From: Alphaproteobacteria bacterium
Lineage (GTDB): Bacteria > Myxococcota_A > UBA796 > GCA-2862545
Direction of reading: 5' to 3'
Assembly (NCBI GenBank): GCA_020632925.1
Contig: JACKER010000014.1
Location: 62,001-126,000 of the forward strand
DNA: 64,000 nt
Shown: positions 7,752 through 16,293 of the stretch, piece by piece
How the letters are laid out: each line of letters begins with the position of its first letter
Position numbering within the stretch: the first letter of the stretch is position 1
Translations under genes and position numbers: made by a program
Notes under the pieces: generated by a model
The model's database searches: none
Told to the model about the DNA's origin: nothing
What the model saw: only the letters and a program-made list of their open reading frames with translations

Positions 7752-9614
7752 TCAGCGGCAGCTGCCGTGCTCGGTGTACCGGTAGTACCCGAGCTCGTCG
7801 CGCCAGAACTCGCCGTTGAACGGCCAGTAGATGATGTCCCTGGAGGTCGCGAAGTCGATCGGGCGCTGCTTGCCCGCCTCGATGTCCGCGTTCTGGGCCT
7901 TGAACTCGTAGTCCACGCGCTGGGCGTCGACGACCTCGAACTTCACGATCTCGGACTGCGTCAGCAGCGACTGCAGCATGCCGTCGATCTTGTTCAGCTC
8001 GTACAGCAGCGTGCCGCCGGCCCGCTTCTTGTACCGGACGCGGTCCTGCTCGATGATCTGGATGAGCTCCTGGCCGACGGTGTCCTTCCACTGCTGCTTC
8101 TGGGCGTTGATGGCGGCGACCTCACCGTCCATCATGTCCAGGTGGCGCACCATGGCGGAGAGGTCCTTGTTCCGCAGAACACGTGCGAACAGGGATTCCT
8201 TCAGCACCGACTGATCGTGCCGGTTCGTGAAGTACGCGTCGTAGGCCTGGTCCCAGAGGTCCTTCTGGTCCTTGTACCGCGACACGAACTGCTCGAGCTC
8301 GGTGTGCATCGGCCCGTACGTCGCGTCGAAGGAGGTCAGGGTCCGCTCGACGTCGTCGTACTCGCAGAGGTTGAAGAACGTGAGGCCGCGGAGGTACGTC
8401 ACCTCGGGCACGAACTCGCTGCTGGTGAAGTACGGGTCGTAGTCGACCGTCAGCATCAGCCCCAGCGTCATGTTCAGGTCGGCACGCCAGAAGGCCGTCC
8501 ACGCACGCTCGAACAGGCTCTCCGCCCAGTACGTCGAGTCGCGGTCGACCATCGAGTAGTACTTGTCGGCGTTGTCGAAGCGATCGAGATTGTAGTAGAT
8601 GCGGGCCACGTTCATCAGCGCGAGGTCCTTCATGTCCTCGATCTGCTGAGCGGCCACGGCGTCGCCCACGATCGGCGGCTGCGCGGTCATGACCTCGCGG
8701 AAGCTCTGCACGGCGCTCTTGAGCTTGCCGCGCTGCTGGTTGATCACGCCCTCGTAGTACTTGGCCTTCATGTACTCGTCGGACTTCGACGAGACCTGCG
8801 CGAAGTACTCACCGGCCTGCGACAGCTCGCCCTGCTCGAAGAGCTTGCGGCCCATGAGGTAGTACAGGTGGTTCTTCGCCTGGCGCGGGAAGGCCTCGGG
8901 CGGGATCTTGTGCACGATGCGCAGCAGCTCGTAGTCGTTGCCGGTGTGCTGCGCGATGGCGACCAGCCGGGGCATGGCGTACTTGAAGTACGGGTTCGCC
9001 GGGCCCTTCCGCACGACCTCCATGAAGTAGTGCTGGGCGGAGTGGTACATCCCGAGGTCGTAGAGCGCCTTCCCCAGGTAGTACTGGATCTTCGTCTCCT
9101 GATCCGGGTACTTGTTCGCCTTCAGCATGTCGTAGAGGGCGGCGGAGGCGGTGGCGAACTTCTTCGCGCGGTACGCCTCGATCGCCTGCTCGAGCTCGGC
9201 GGGGCCGCCGCCGGTGGGCTCGACCTCGTCGTTGCCGCTGTCCATCGCGCCACCCGGCTGCGGGGGGCCGACCTGGGACGTCGAGCCGCCGAGGGTGTCC
9301 TCGGTGTCGAACGCGCTCGGCTGCGGAGCGGCGGGCTGGGGCTGGCCAGCGGGCTGCGGGCGGACGACCTGGGTGCCGCCGCCGGCCATCTGCTGGGCGG
9401 TCGAGACGACGTCCGCGGGGGCGCCGCGGCTCTGCAGGCACTGCACGTCGGCCTGGGTGAACGCCGTCCCCGAGCTCCGCATCGTCTCGATGACGATGTT
9501 GCTGGGGATGTTGAGCGACACCATGTTCATGATCTCGTCGCACGACGTGGCCGACGCGATCGAGGGAATCGCGAGCAGCGAGACAGCGACCGTCCAGGCG
9601 GGGTTCAGACGCAT
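7752..9614 (-). CDS. gltC: GltC-like periplasmic TPR protein
   Basis: A 620-aa exported protein. After the leader MRLNPAWTVAVSLLAIPSIASA comes a small conserved-looking domain, SCDEIMNMVSLNIPSN through about residue 80. A Pro/Gln-rich linker follows (residues 85-150), then helical repeats with TPR spacing up to about residue 420, and a charged C-terminal part with long helices. The combination matches GltC, the periplasmic partner that follows gltB in myxobacteria. I chose the ATG at 9614 over the GTG at 9620, because the shorter form starts directly with the signal peptide. Either start is tightly coupled to gltB, whose stop is at 9617-9619. It is read in the order gltA-gltB-gltC-gltD-gltE. 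Confidence 0.68.
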   Translation of the reverse strand: MRLNPAWTVAVSLLAIPSIASATSCDEIMNMVSLNIPSNIVIETMRSSGTAFTQADVQCLQSRGAPADVVSTAQQMAGGGTQVVRPQPAGQPQPAAPQPSAFDTEDTLGGSTSQVGPPQPGGAMDSGNDEVEPTGGGPAELEQAIEAYRAKKFATASAALYDMLKANKYPDQETKIQYYLGKALYDLGMYHSAQHYFMEVVRKGPANPYFKYAMPRLVAIAQHTGNDYELLRIVHKIPPEAFPRQAKNHLYYLMGRKLFEQGELSQAGEYFAQVSSKSDEYMKAKYYEGVINQQRGKLKSAVQSFREVMTAQPPIVGDAVAAQQIEDMKDLALMNVARIYYNLDRFDNADKYYSMVDRDSTYWAESLFERAWTAFWRADLNMTLGLMLTVDYDPYFTSSEFVPEVTYLRGLTFFNLCEYDDVERTLTSFDATYGPMHTELEQFVSRYKDQKDLWDQAYDAYFTNRHDQSVLKESLFARVLRNKDLSAMVRHLDMMDGEVAAINAQKQQWKDTVGQELIQIIEQDRVRYKKRAGGTLLYELNKIDGMLQSLLTQSEIVKFEVVDAQRVDYEFKAQNADIEAGKQRPIDFATSRDIIYWPFNGEFWRDELGYYRYTEHGSCR

Positions 9615-9616
9615 GG

Positions 9617-10408
9617 TCACTTCATCCCGGGGAAGAAGAAGGAGGCGCTGGCGAGCAGCGTGAAGTTGTTCTTCATCTCGAGGGTCGTGGACTCGACGAC
9701 CTCGATGAAGGACAGGCCGCGTCCCTCCACCCGGAAGGCGAAGGACTGGCTCAGGATGACCCGTGCGCCACCGCCGAAGTTGATCGTCGGGTGGAACTGG
9801 GTCTTGGTGGCCTCGGCGATCGGGTCCTGATCCTGCTGGATGGCCTCGAGGTCGTCCACCGTCTGGACGGCGCCGGTGCCGAACACGCCGAAGAGGTCGA
9901 AGCCGATGATCTTGTTGTTGCCGACGGCGATCTTCCCGTAGATCGGGGAGAACTGGAACGAGCCGTCGACGTACAGCTGGATCTTGGAGATGTCCGGCGT
10001 CACCTGGTTGAACGCGATGATCTCCTTGGTGACCGGCTTGTAGTCGATCTCACCGAGGTCGGGGGAGTACGTCCCCTGCAGCTCGATGCCGAAGATCTCG
10101 GTCACGTGGTACGCGAAGCCCGCGCCCACCAGGTACCGGTAGACGAAGGGGTCGTTGGTCACGAAGCCGACGTGGGGGGAGACCTCGTAGCGCCCGATCT
10201 TCATGAAGTTCTTGCGCTGGAAGGTCTGGATCGTACGCTTCTTCTTCTCCTCGTCGGGGAGCTTGACCTCGGGCTCGTCCTCCATGAGGGAGCGCCGTTC
10301 CTCCGCCACCGTGGGCACCGGAGGGGTGGTGTCGTCGCCGAAGATGTCGTCCGGGAGGTCGGAGTCCCCGGGAGCAGCGAACGCCGTCGAGAGCAGGATG
10401 CCGAGCAT
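9617..10408 (-). CDS. gltB: GltB-like outer-membrane beta-barrel protein
   Basis: A 263-aa protein with a short signal peptide (MLGILLSTAFAAPGDSD), an acidic low-complexity segment (residues 13-55) and then a barrel domain of alternating amphipathic strands: YEVSPHVGFVTNDPFVYRYLVG, FAYHVTEIFGIELQGTYSPD, TINFGGGARVILSQSFAFRVEGR. It ends ASASFFFPGMK. The motif set, strand start on GRYEVSPH..N, GTYSPDLGE and a final FFFP, is shared with the next upstream gene, so the two are paralogues. The pair corresponds to the outer-membrane barrel pair GltA/GltB. Which of the two is A or B is assigned only from gene order. A GGAGAT purine stretch precedes the ATG, and gltA ends 10 bp upstream. Confidence 0.66.
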   Translation of the reverse strand: MLGILLSTAFAAPGDSDLPDDIFGDDTTPPVPTVAEERRSLMEDEPEVKLPDEEKKKRTIQTFQRKNFMKIGRYEVSPHVGFVTNDPFVYRYLVGAGFAYHVTEIFGIELQGTYSPDLGEIDYKPVTKEIIAFNQVTPDISKIQLYVDGSFQFSPIYGKIAVGNNKIIGFDLFGVFGTGAVQTVDDLEAIQQDQDPIAEATKTQFHPTINFGGGARVILSQSFAFRVEGRGLSFIEVVESTTLEMKNNFTLLASASFFFPGMK

Positions 10409-10418
10409 GGGGATCTCC

Positions 10419-11270
10419 TCAGAACTCGTAGAGGCGGCGCTTCATGTTGGGGAAGAAGAACGCGAGGCCGCCGCTGGCGATCACGTTGTTGTAGAGCCGC
10501 TGCTCGGTCACCGTGTCGTTCACGTGGTACTGCGGCTTGTTGTCGACGTAGAACGCCGCCCGCAGGTCGATCTTGAAGGCCATGACGCGGTTCAGGAAGT
10601 AGTTCTGGCCGATGCCGACGTACGGCGCGACCTTGACCTCGTTCGCGCCGGGCTCGAGCAACATGTTGTTGTCGCCCGCGGCCACACCGGCCTCGTCGTA
10701 CCGCGCGATGTAGTTCTTCTTCGAGACCATGCCGGCCCCGCCGTAGAAGTACACGTCCATGTTGAGGACGGTCTCGCCGACGAGGTTGATCTTGCCGTAG
10801 AAGGGGGCCCAGGCCAGGCCGAAGTCGGCACCGAGCCCGACCTTGTCCAGCGGCTGCTGGAACTCGTCGTCCGCCTCGGTGTTCCCGTTGTACGCCCGGT
10901 CGAGGAGGATCTGGACGAGACCCTTCACGTCGCCTTCGCCCAGGTCCGGCGAGTAGAAGACCTGGGCCTGGGCGGAGATGGTCTCCCCGAAGTGGTACCC
11001 CAGCTGGACGCCGCCGGTGTATCGACGGGCGTAGGGGTTGTTGGGGACGTACCCGATCGTCGGGCTGAACTCGAAGCGCCCTTCCTTGAGGAAGAACCGG
11101 TTCTCGACGGCGGGGTGGGCGCGCTTGGTGCCCTTGAACTCCTCGATCGCATCGAGGCCGGGGGAGTCGGCGAGCGCGCTGCTCGCGAAGGGCACGAGTC
11201 CGGCCACGACGACGGCCGCTCGGGCGAGCGTCCGGAGTGTGTCGTGGATCGGGGGGAGAGAAGGGAACAT
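10419..11270 (-). CDS. gltA: GltA-like outer-membrane beta-barrel protein
   Basis: A 283-aa exported barrel protein. The leader MFPSLPPIHDTLRTLARAAVVVAGLVPFASSALA is cut before DSPG. The barrel part contains GRFEFSPTIGYVPNNPYAR, GYHFGETISAQAQVFYSPDLGE and NVIASGGLAFFFPNMKRR, paralogous to the gltB product. The YSPDLGE and FFFPNMK positions align directly. The start at 11270 gives the only good signal peptide; the frame continues open upstream but runs into arginine-rich non-protein-like sequence. It is the first gene of the Glt run, 194 bp from the lipoprotein gene of the TonB block, so it could have its own promoter. In Myxococcus the homologues form the outer-membrane part of the focal-adhesion complex. 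Confidence 0.66.
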   Translation of the reverse strand: MFPSLPPIHDTLRTLARAAVVVAGLVPFASSALADSPGLDAIEEFKGTKRAHPAVENRFFLKEGRFEFSPTIGYVPNNPYARRYTGGVQLGYHFGETISAQAQVFYSPDLGEGDVKGLVQILLDRAYNGNTEADDEFQQPLDKVGLGADFGLAWAPFYGKINLVGETVLNMDVYFYGGAGMVSKKNYIARYDEAGVAAGDNNMLLEPGANEVKVAPYVGIGQNYFLNRVMAFKIDLRAAFYVDNKPQYHVNDTVTEQRLYNNVIASGGLAFFFPNMKRRLYEF

Positions 11271-11464
11271 CCAGGTCTCCGCAGGAGTGTCCGGTCGACG
11301 GACCGGTCCGCAGCGGCGGAACCTTAGCACGGAGGTAGCCGAACGGCCGCTCCGAGCGGGCCCGCCACCGTGGAATCCCCCGGATGGGGGCTCCCTGGTC
11401 GTGGGGTCACGTGTCAAGCTTTTGTCATCGCGCCGCGGGAACGGTTCCCAGGATCCGTCACGGG
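11271..11464 (-). promoter_or_regulatory. Leader region between TonB block and gltA
   Basis: This 194-bp gap holds a minus-strand TAAGGT (11321-11326) that could be a -10 element for gltA with a leader of about 44 bases. It also has an imperfect hairpin around 11383-11401 (CCCCC, four-base loop, GGGGG) and a perfect palindrome GGGAACGGTTCCC at 11438-11450 just past the upstream stop. A minus-strand TTGACA at 11412-11417 has no matching -10. The region may separate or attenuate transcription between the TonB genes and the Glt genes. Confidence 0.35.
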
Positions 11465-12379
11465 TCAGTCGACGACCCACTCCTGGACCTTCCACGCCAT
11501 GCCGCCCCGGCGGTCGCGGAGGACGGCGAACCAGGCGCCGCGCTCGCCGCTCTCGGCCGGCGCGGTCCAGGTGGCGTCGAGGTACGGGAAGATCGTGACC
11601 TCCTCGAGCAGCTCCCCGCCGGTCGCGAACCAGGCGACGTAGGGCTCCTCGACACGCTGCTCGACGACGCCCTCGCTGTTGAGGAACTCGTAGGCCTCGA
11701 GCGCGTCCTCGGGCAGGCGCGCGCCGATCTCGTAGCTCTGGCCAGGGTCGACGTGCACCAGCGCCCCCTCGGGCACCGAGGTGTCGTCCACCGCCAGGGC
11801 GCCGATGGTGGGGTTGTGGTTCGGGGTGGTCGCCTCCGACACCACGAGCCGCTTGAAGCCCGCCTCGACCACGGAGAAGTCCAGGTCGTCCAGCGCGTCC
11901 GGGTCCTCCAGCATCTCGGCCGGCAGCGCCGTGGACTGGATCATGACCTGCAGCCCCTCGAGCTTCTCGTCGTCCGTCAGGCCGTCGAGCAGGTCGTCCG
12001 GGACGACGTAGACCGGGGGAAGGCCTGGCTCGAAGCCGATGACACCCAGATCGAGGAAGGCGTACGGATCGGTGCTGGTCGTCGACAGGCCGCCGAGGTC
12101 CGTCGCGCAGGCCACGTCGTCGCCAGGAGGGCAGGCGAGCCAGATGGTGACGAAGTCCTGCTCGGCACCCGGAGGCTGCGCGAGCAGCGCGGAGAAGCGC
12201 ACGAGGTCGCCCGGGCGGGCCTCGGCGGGCTCGGCGGCGATCGCGAGCAGCCTCGGGCGGTCCACCATCCAGGTCGGCGTCAGATCGCGGGGGCGCGGGT
12301 ACTTGTCGCTGTTGATCACGCAGCCGCTCGCGAGGAGCAGCCACAGAACGGGGAGGGGGGCGAGGTGAAGCCGGCTCAT
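11465..12379 (-). CDS. Lipoprotein partner of TonB-dependent receptor
   Basis: A 304-aa lipoprotein, leader MSRLHLAPLPVLWLLLASGC with lipobox ASGC. After a short Arg/Pro-rich linker the mature part has Ig-like or beta-sandwich character (DLVRFSALLAQ, SYEIGARLPE, DATWTAPAESGERGAWFAVL). It ends in a strand carrying RDRRGGMAWKVQEWVVD, similar to the closing strands of bacterial Ig-type domains. Its ATG overlaps the receptor stop by four bases (ATGA), so synthesis is coupled to the receptor. That suggests a surface or periplasmic accessory lipoprotein of that transporter. I do not recognise a named family. Alternatively it is an independent envelope protein simply carried in the operon. Confidence 0.75.
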   Translation of the reverse strand: MSRLHLAPLPVLWLLLASGCVINSDKYPRPRDLTPTWMVDRPRLLAIAAEPAEARPGDLVRFSALLAQPPGAEQDFVTIWLACPPGDDVACATDLGGLSTTSTDPYAFLDLGVIGFEPGLPPVYVVPDDLLDGLTDDEKLEGLQVMIQSTALPAEMLEDPDALDDLDFSVVEAGFKRLVVSEATTPNHNPTIGALAVDDTSVPEGALVHVDPGQSYEIGARLPEDALEAYEFLNSEGVVEQRVEEPYVAWFATGGELLEEVTIFPYLDATWTAPAESGERGAWFAVLRDRRGGMAWKVQEWVVD

Positions 12380-15057
12380 GGGTAGAACTTCGCCTCCAGC
12401 CCGATGTTGGGGATGAACGGCAGGCCGCGGACGTAGGCGAACTCGGTGTAGTCGTAGTTGTACACGGTGAACTCGGGGTTCACCCCGCGGATCGCGTTGA
12501 GCAGGTCCACGTAGGTCTCGAGCTGCCAGCGCTTGAAGGTGAACTGCTTGTCGAAGCGCAGGCTGGTCTGGAAGAAGGGCGGCATGCGCTCGTCGTTCCA
12601 GCCACCCACCCGGAACCCCGTGTAGTAGTCGGAGTCGGCGTCGTAGATGCCGGTGTTGAACTCGTCCGCCGGGTTGCCGGTCACGAGCTGGACCTGCGCG
12701 GAGATGCCGAAGTCGTGCGGCAGGTCGTACCCGGCCTGCGCCGAGAAGATGTGCGTCTGGTCGAAGTCGAAGGGGTACCAGCAGTCCGCGTTGCCCCAGA
12801 ACTCGCTGCCCTCGCCGGTGTTGTCGGCGCACGCGAACGGGTCCTTCCGCGCGGCGCGGGACAGGGTGTAGCTGATCCAGCCGAAGAAGGGCCCGACGGG
12901 GTCGTGTCGCGCCATGACCTCGAGGCCGTAGGCGCGACCCTCGCCGCCGTTGAAGAACGGGTTGCTGCCGAAACCGGTCCAGGCCTCGTCGTAGACCACG
13001 AGGTCGGTCATCTGCCGATAGAACAGGTCCACGTCGTACGTGATGGCCTTGGTCAGCCGGTGGTCCCAGCCCGCCGTCGTCGACCAGCTCTGCTCGAAGC
13101 CGACGCTCGCCTGCGTCCCGACGCCGAGGGCCTCCTGGGGTTGGGGCGGCTGGTGGTAGAGCCCGGTCGCGGCCTTGATGGCGAAGCGGTCCTCCTTGTC
13201 GAACGCGAACCGCGTCAGGACGCGCGGATCGATGGAGGTGATGGTGTATGCCGGGATGTCCTGGTCGCCGGTGATGCCGCCCGAAGCGTCGAGGATGACG
13301 ATGTTGCCGCGGACACCGGGGCTCACCAGCCACCGGTCGGTGCCCTTCAGCGGCCGGACGTTGGCGCGGAGGAAGACGTCGGGCGCCCAGACGGTGCCGT
13401 GGCCGTCGAACGACACCGGGTCCCGCTCGGCCAGCGGATCGTCGAAGGCCTCGATGTTGATGGCCGACTTGAAGTCGAAGGACCAGTACCCGCCGAGCGC
13501 GTCGACCCCGGGCACCAGCTCGAGCTCGGGGATGGGCTTCCACGAGAGCTGCGCACGCATCTGGCCGACCCAGTTGTCGTTGCCGATGCCGAACTCGTCG
13601 CCCAGGAACGAGTTGCTGGCATCGAGCCCGACGCTCGGGGTCAGCTCGAAGGTCGCGGCGTCCGAGAACCGGTGCGACCACTTCCCCATGATCCGGTGCG
13701 AGTTGTACTGGATGCCGAGGTCGCCCTGGGTGTCCTGGTCCGAGCCCTGCGCCACGTCGTCGGGGGTCGAGACCTTGAGCACGTCGTCGAACCCGTAGAA
13801 GAACAGCGAGACCTTGTCCGCGTCGCCGACCTCGGGCACCCACTTCGCCTGGTAGTCCCAGTAGCGGGGCTTGAGGACGTACCCCGTGTCGCCCGTGAAG
13901 ATCGGGATGAACACGTCGATGTACGAGCGGCGGACGCCCACGGCGAGGCCGTGCTTGTGGTTCTTGTCCGGCCGACCCTCGTAGTAGAGCTGGCTGTCCA
14001 GGATGTCGGTGCCCCAGACGATCTTGCCGTGCTCGTCGAACTCGTCGCGCGTCTTCACGTCGACGGTGCCGCCCATCGTGCGGCCGTACTGCACGCCGTA
14101 CCCGCCGGGGAGGTAGTCCACGCCCGCGATGAGATCGGGGGAGAGCACCGAGGTCGTGCCGGTGAGGTGGTAGATGATGGGGACGCGGATCCCGTCGATG
14201 TAGACGCCGCTGTCCTCGGGGTCCGCGCCGCGGATGATGAGCAGGCCGGTGCCGAACGGGGTGCGGGCCGCGCCGGGCAGGGTCTGGACCACGCGAACGG
14301 GGTCACCGAAGGTGCCGGGGATGCGCTCGATCTCCTGGATGCTGATCGTGCGGCGCGTGACCTCGTCCTTCGGCCGGTCGTAGAGCGCGACCGACTCGTT
14401 CTCGCGGTAGGCCTCGGCGCGCATCCAGAGCTTGAGCTCCGAGAGCTGGCCGGCGACGACCTCCACGTCCTTGTCCTCGGTCACGTGGCCGAGGTGGACC
14501 AGGTGGAGGTGCTGCATGCCGTCGGGCACGCCGCGCAGCTCGAAGCGGCCCTCGGCGTCCGTCGTGGTCGCGAGATCGGTGCCGGTCACCCCGATCTGCA
14601 CGTCGGCCAGGGGCTCGCGCGTCGCCATCTCGATCACGACGCCCGACACGTTGACCGGCAGGACGGTGGGCTCGGGGTCCGGCGGAGGGGGTGGTGGCTC
14701 GAGGACGAAGCCGTAGTCGAACTCGAAGACCACGCCCACCGGTCCCGCCTCGGTCTTCGCGGGCGCCCAGGTCATGGAGAGCACCGCGTCCACGGCGGCC
14801 TCGTCGAAGCCATGACCCTGCGGCTCGACGACGTCGACCGCGTCGACCTCGCCCGCGTCGGTGAGGGTGATGCGCAGCTTGACCACGGCCGACAGGCCCA
14901 GCTCCTTCGCCTCCTCGGGGTAGGGCGCCTCGACGTACTCGAGGATGGAGGGCATCGCGACGATCGGCAGCTCCTCCCCGTCGGCCGGCGCCTCGGGGGC
15001 GGGGGCCGGCTCCTGGGCCAGGGAGGGCGAGCACAGCAGGGCGATCAGGGACCACAT
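12376..15057 (-). CDS. TonB-dependent receptor with N-terminal TonB domain
   Basis: An 893-aa outer-membrane transporter of unusual build. A short signal peptide (MWSLIALLCSPSLAQ) is followed by a TonB C-terminal-like domain at about residues 44-117 (APYPEEAKELGLSA, DEAAVDAVLSMTWAPA). Then come a proline run (120-133), a carboxypeptidase-regulatory-like beta-sandwich (135-212) and a plug domain (about 230-335, with LIIRGADPEDSGVYIDGI and YGRTMGGTVDV). The beta-barrel extends to the C-terminus. The plug and barrel resemble Oar/TonB-dependent transporters of myxobacteria. The start overlaps the tonB stop by one base. The cargo is unknown. Because the receptor carries a domain that normally belongs to its energiser, coupling may be non-standard. 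Confidence 0.88.
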   Translation of the reverse strand: MWSLIALLCSPSLAQEPAPAPEAPADGEELPIVAMPSILEYVEAPYPEEAKELGLSAVVKLRITLTDAGEVDAVDVVEPQGHGFDEAAVDAVLSMTWAPAKTEAGPVGVVFEFDYGFVLEPPPPPPDPEPTVLPVNVSGVVIEMATREPLADVQIGVTGTDLATTTDAEGRFELRGVPDGMQHLHLVHLGHVTEDKDVEVVAGQLSELKLWMRAEAYRENESVALYDRPKDEVTRRTISIQEIERIPGTFGDPVRVVQTLPGAARTPFGTGLLIIRGADPEDSGVYIDGIRVPIIYHLTGTTSVLSPDLIAGVDYLPGGYGVQYGRTMGGTVDVKTRDEFDEHGKIVWGTDILDSQLYYEGRPDKNHKHGLAVGVRRSYIDVFIPIFTGDTGYVLKPRYWDYQAKWVPEVGDADKVSLFFYGFDDVLKVSTPDDVAQGSDQDTQGDLGIQYNSHRIMGKWSHRFSDAATFELTPSVGLDASNSFLGDEFGIGNDNWVGQMRAQLSWKPIPELELVPGVDALGGYWSFDFKSAINIEAFDDPLAERDPVSFDGHGTVWAPDVFLRANVRPLKGTDRWLVSPGVRGNIVILDASGGITGDQDIPAYTITSIDPRVLTRFAFDKEDRFAIKAATGLYHQPPQPQEALGVGTQASVGFEQSWSTTAGWDHRLTKAITYDVDLFYRQMTDLVVYDEAWTGFGSNPFFNGGEGRAYGLEVMARHDPVGPFFGWISYTLSRAARKDPFACADNTGEGSEFWGNADCWYPFDFDQTHIFSAQAGYDLPHDFGISAQVQLVTGNPADEFNTGIYDADSDYYTGFRVGGWNDERMPPFFQTSLRFDKQFTFKRWQLETYVDLLNAIRGVNPEFTVYNYDYTEFAYVRGLPFIPNIGLEAKFYP

Positions 15058-15824
15058 CAGCGGGACGACATCTCGAAGCGGCAGGAGTAGGGGACGTTCC
15101 GGGTGACGACGGCGGTGCCGTCCTTGTCACCGGGCTTCCAGCGGGAGCGCGACATCGAATCCTTGCAGGCGGCGTCGGCGTCCGGGTGCAGCGGGGTCAC
15201 GACCTCGATCTCGGTCACCTTGCCGGTGGCGTCGATGGTCAGGAGCAGCTCGACGCGGCCCTCGACCCCGGCTTCCTTCACCGTGTCGGGCACCTCGAGC
15301 GGCGGCTTGTACTTCACCTTGGGCGGGTTCGTGATCGAGGCGTACGGCACGATCGCGGACTCGGTCGCCTCCTCGAGGCCCATGACCTCCTCGGTCGCCC
15401 TGACCGCGGTCGTTGTTCCGGCGCGGACCTGCATCCCCGTGCCCGCGCCCGGCAGGAAGGCCTCGTTGTTCAGCCCCTGGACCACGCGCGGGACGGGCTT
15501 GGCCTCGGGCGGCGGTGGCGGCTGCGGCTGCTCGGGTTGGGGGGTGTAGTCCACGACCTCGGGCGGCTTCTGGGGCTCGGGCTTCGGCTCGGGCTCGGGC
15601 TCGGGCTCCGGCGGCGGCGGCTCGGGCGGCGGCGGCTCGGGCGGGGTCACCTCGGTGATCGCCATCTCGATCCACACGGGCTCGGTGTGCTGCCGCTCGG
15701 GGATGGCGGAGACCGACGCCGCCAGCACGACGTGCACGATCAGGGACGCGACGACGGCGCCTGCGATCCAGGCCACCTCGGTCCAGGAGCCCTCGTCGAG
15801 GGCCGTGATCGTGCTCTGCGCCAC
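15057..15824 (-). CDS. tonB: Energy transducer TonB
   Basis: TonB family protein, 255 aa. One N-terminal membrane helix (about residues 18-38, with His31 in IVHVVLA) anchors it in the inner membrane. A Pro/Glu-rich rod with PEPEPEPKPEPQ-type repeats spans residues 58-112. A TonB C-terminal domain follows at about 170-255 (VPDTVKEAGVEGRVELLLTI, CKDSMSRSRWKPG). It would transmit motion from ExbB/ExbD to an outer-membrane receptor, the obvious partner being the overlapping receptor gene. Two cysteines in the C-terminal domain (ACKDS and YSCRF) could form a disulfide. It starts directly after exbD, with one base between the genes. Confidence 0.93.
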   Translation of the reverse strand: MAQSTITALDEGSWTEVAWIAGAVVASLIVHVVLAASVSAIPERQHTEPVWIEMAITEVTPPEPPPPEPPPPEPEPEPEPKPEPQKPPEVVDYTPQPEQPQPPPPPEAKPVPRVVQGLNNEAFLPGAGTGMQVRAGTTTAVRATEEVMGLEEATESAIVPYASITNPPKVKYKPPLEVPDTVKEAGVEGRVELLLTIDATGKVTEIEVVTPLHPDADAACKDSMSRSRWKPGDKDGTAVVTRNVPYSCRFEMSSR

Positions 15825-15825
15825 G

Positions 15826-16293
15826 TCAGCCCCCCGGGACCGGGACGCTGCCCAGGCCGGTGGTCGCCGGGTCCGGGGGGATGGCCTGCGTCTTGTCGAT
15901 GTTGATGGCGAACTTCCCGACGCCCTCGGACTTCACGAGATCGATCGCCCAGACCAGGCGCCCGTGGGCCACGGCCTTGTCGGCGCTGATCAGGCAGACC
16001 ACGTCCTTGCCGGTGCCCCTGGCGGCCCGGATCGCGGCGCGGACGCCGTCGGCGTCGGTGGGCTGGCCGTCGAGCAGCAGCTCACCCTCCTTCGTCAGTG
16101 TCAGCCCGAGGCTCGTGTCCTCCGTGGCCTCGCCGCTGGCGGCCTCGGGCAGCGAGATCTTGATGGACTGCTTCACGATGGTGGTCGCGGTCACCATGAA
16201 GATGATCAGCACGACGAGGATGATGTCGACGAACGGCGTGATGTTGATCGCCGCGATCATGTCGTCGTCGTCGCCACCGACCGCGCTACCCAC
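15826..16293 (-). CDS. exbD: Biopolymer transport protein ExbD/TolR
   Basis: ExbD/TolR family proton-channel subunit, 155 aa. The single membrane helix NITPFVDIILVVLIIFM carries the essential aspartate (Asp23, matching Asp25 of E. coli ExbD). The periplasmic domain has the usual LTKEGELLLDGQP and VCLISADKAVAHGRLVWAIDL segments. It works with ExbB to convert proton-motive force into motion of TonB. It overlaps the exbB end by 8 bases. In this setting the subunit could equally be an AglS-like gliding motor part, since AglQ/R/S belong to the same superfamily. The adjacent tonB makes ExbD the simplest reading. Confidence 0.93.
   Translation of the reverse strand: MGSAVGGDDDDMIAAINITPFVDIILVVLIIFMVTATTIVKQSIKISLPEAASGEATEDTSLGLTLTKEGELLLDGQPTDADGVRAAIRAARGTGKDVVCLISADKAVAHGRLVWAIDLVKSEGVGKFAINIDKTQAIPPDPATTGLGSVPVPGG

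Noticed and set aside
4592..7819. A plus-strand open frame of more than 1000 codons opposite gltD
   Set aside because: Antisense to a clear TPR protein; its translation is dominated by Leu/Val/Arg with no signature, no ribosome binding site, and is expected from GC-rich codon bias.
11409..11420. TTGACA-like hexamer on the minus strand as a -35 element
   Set aside because: No matching -10 at a proper spacing; kept only as a note in the leader region.
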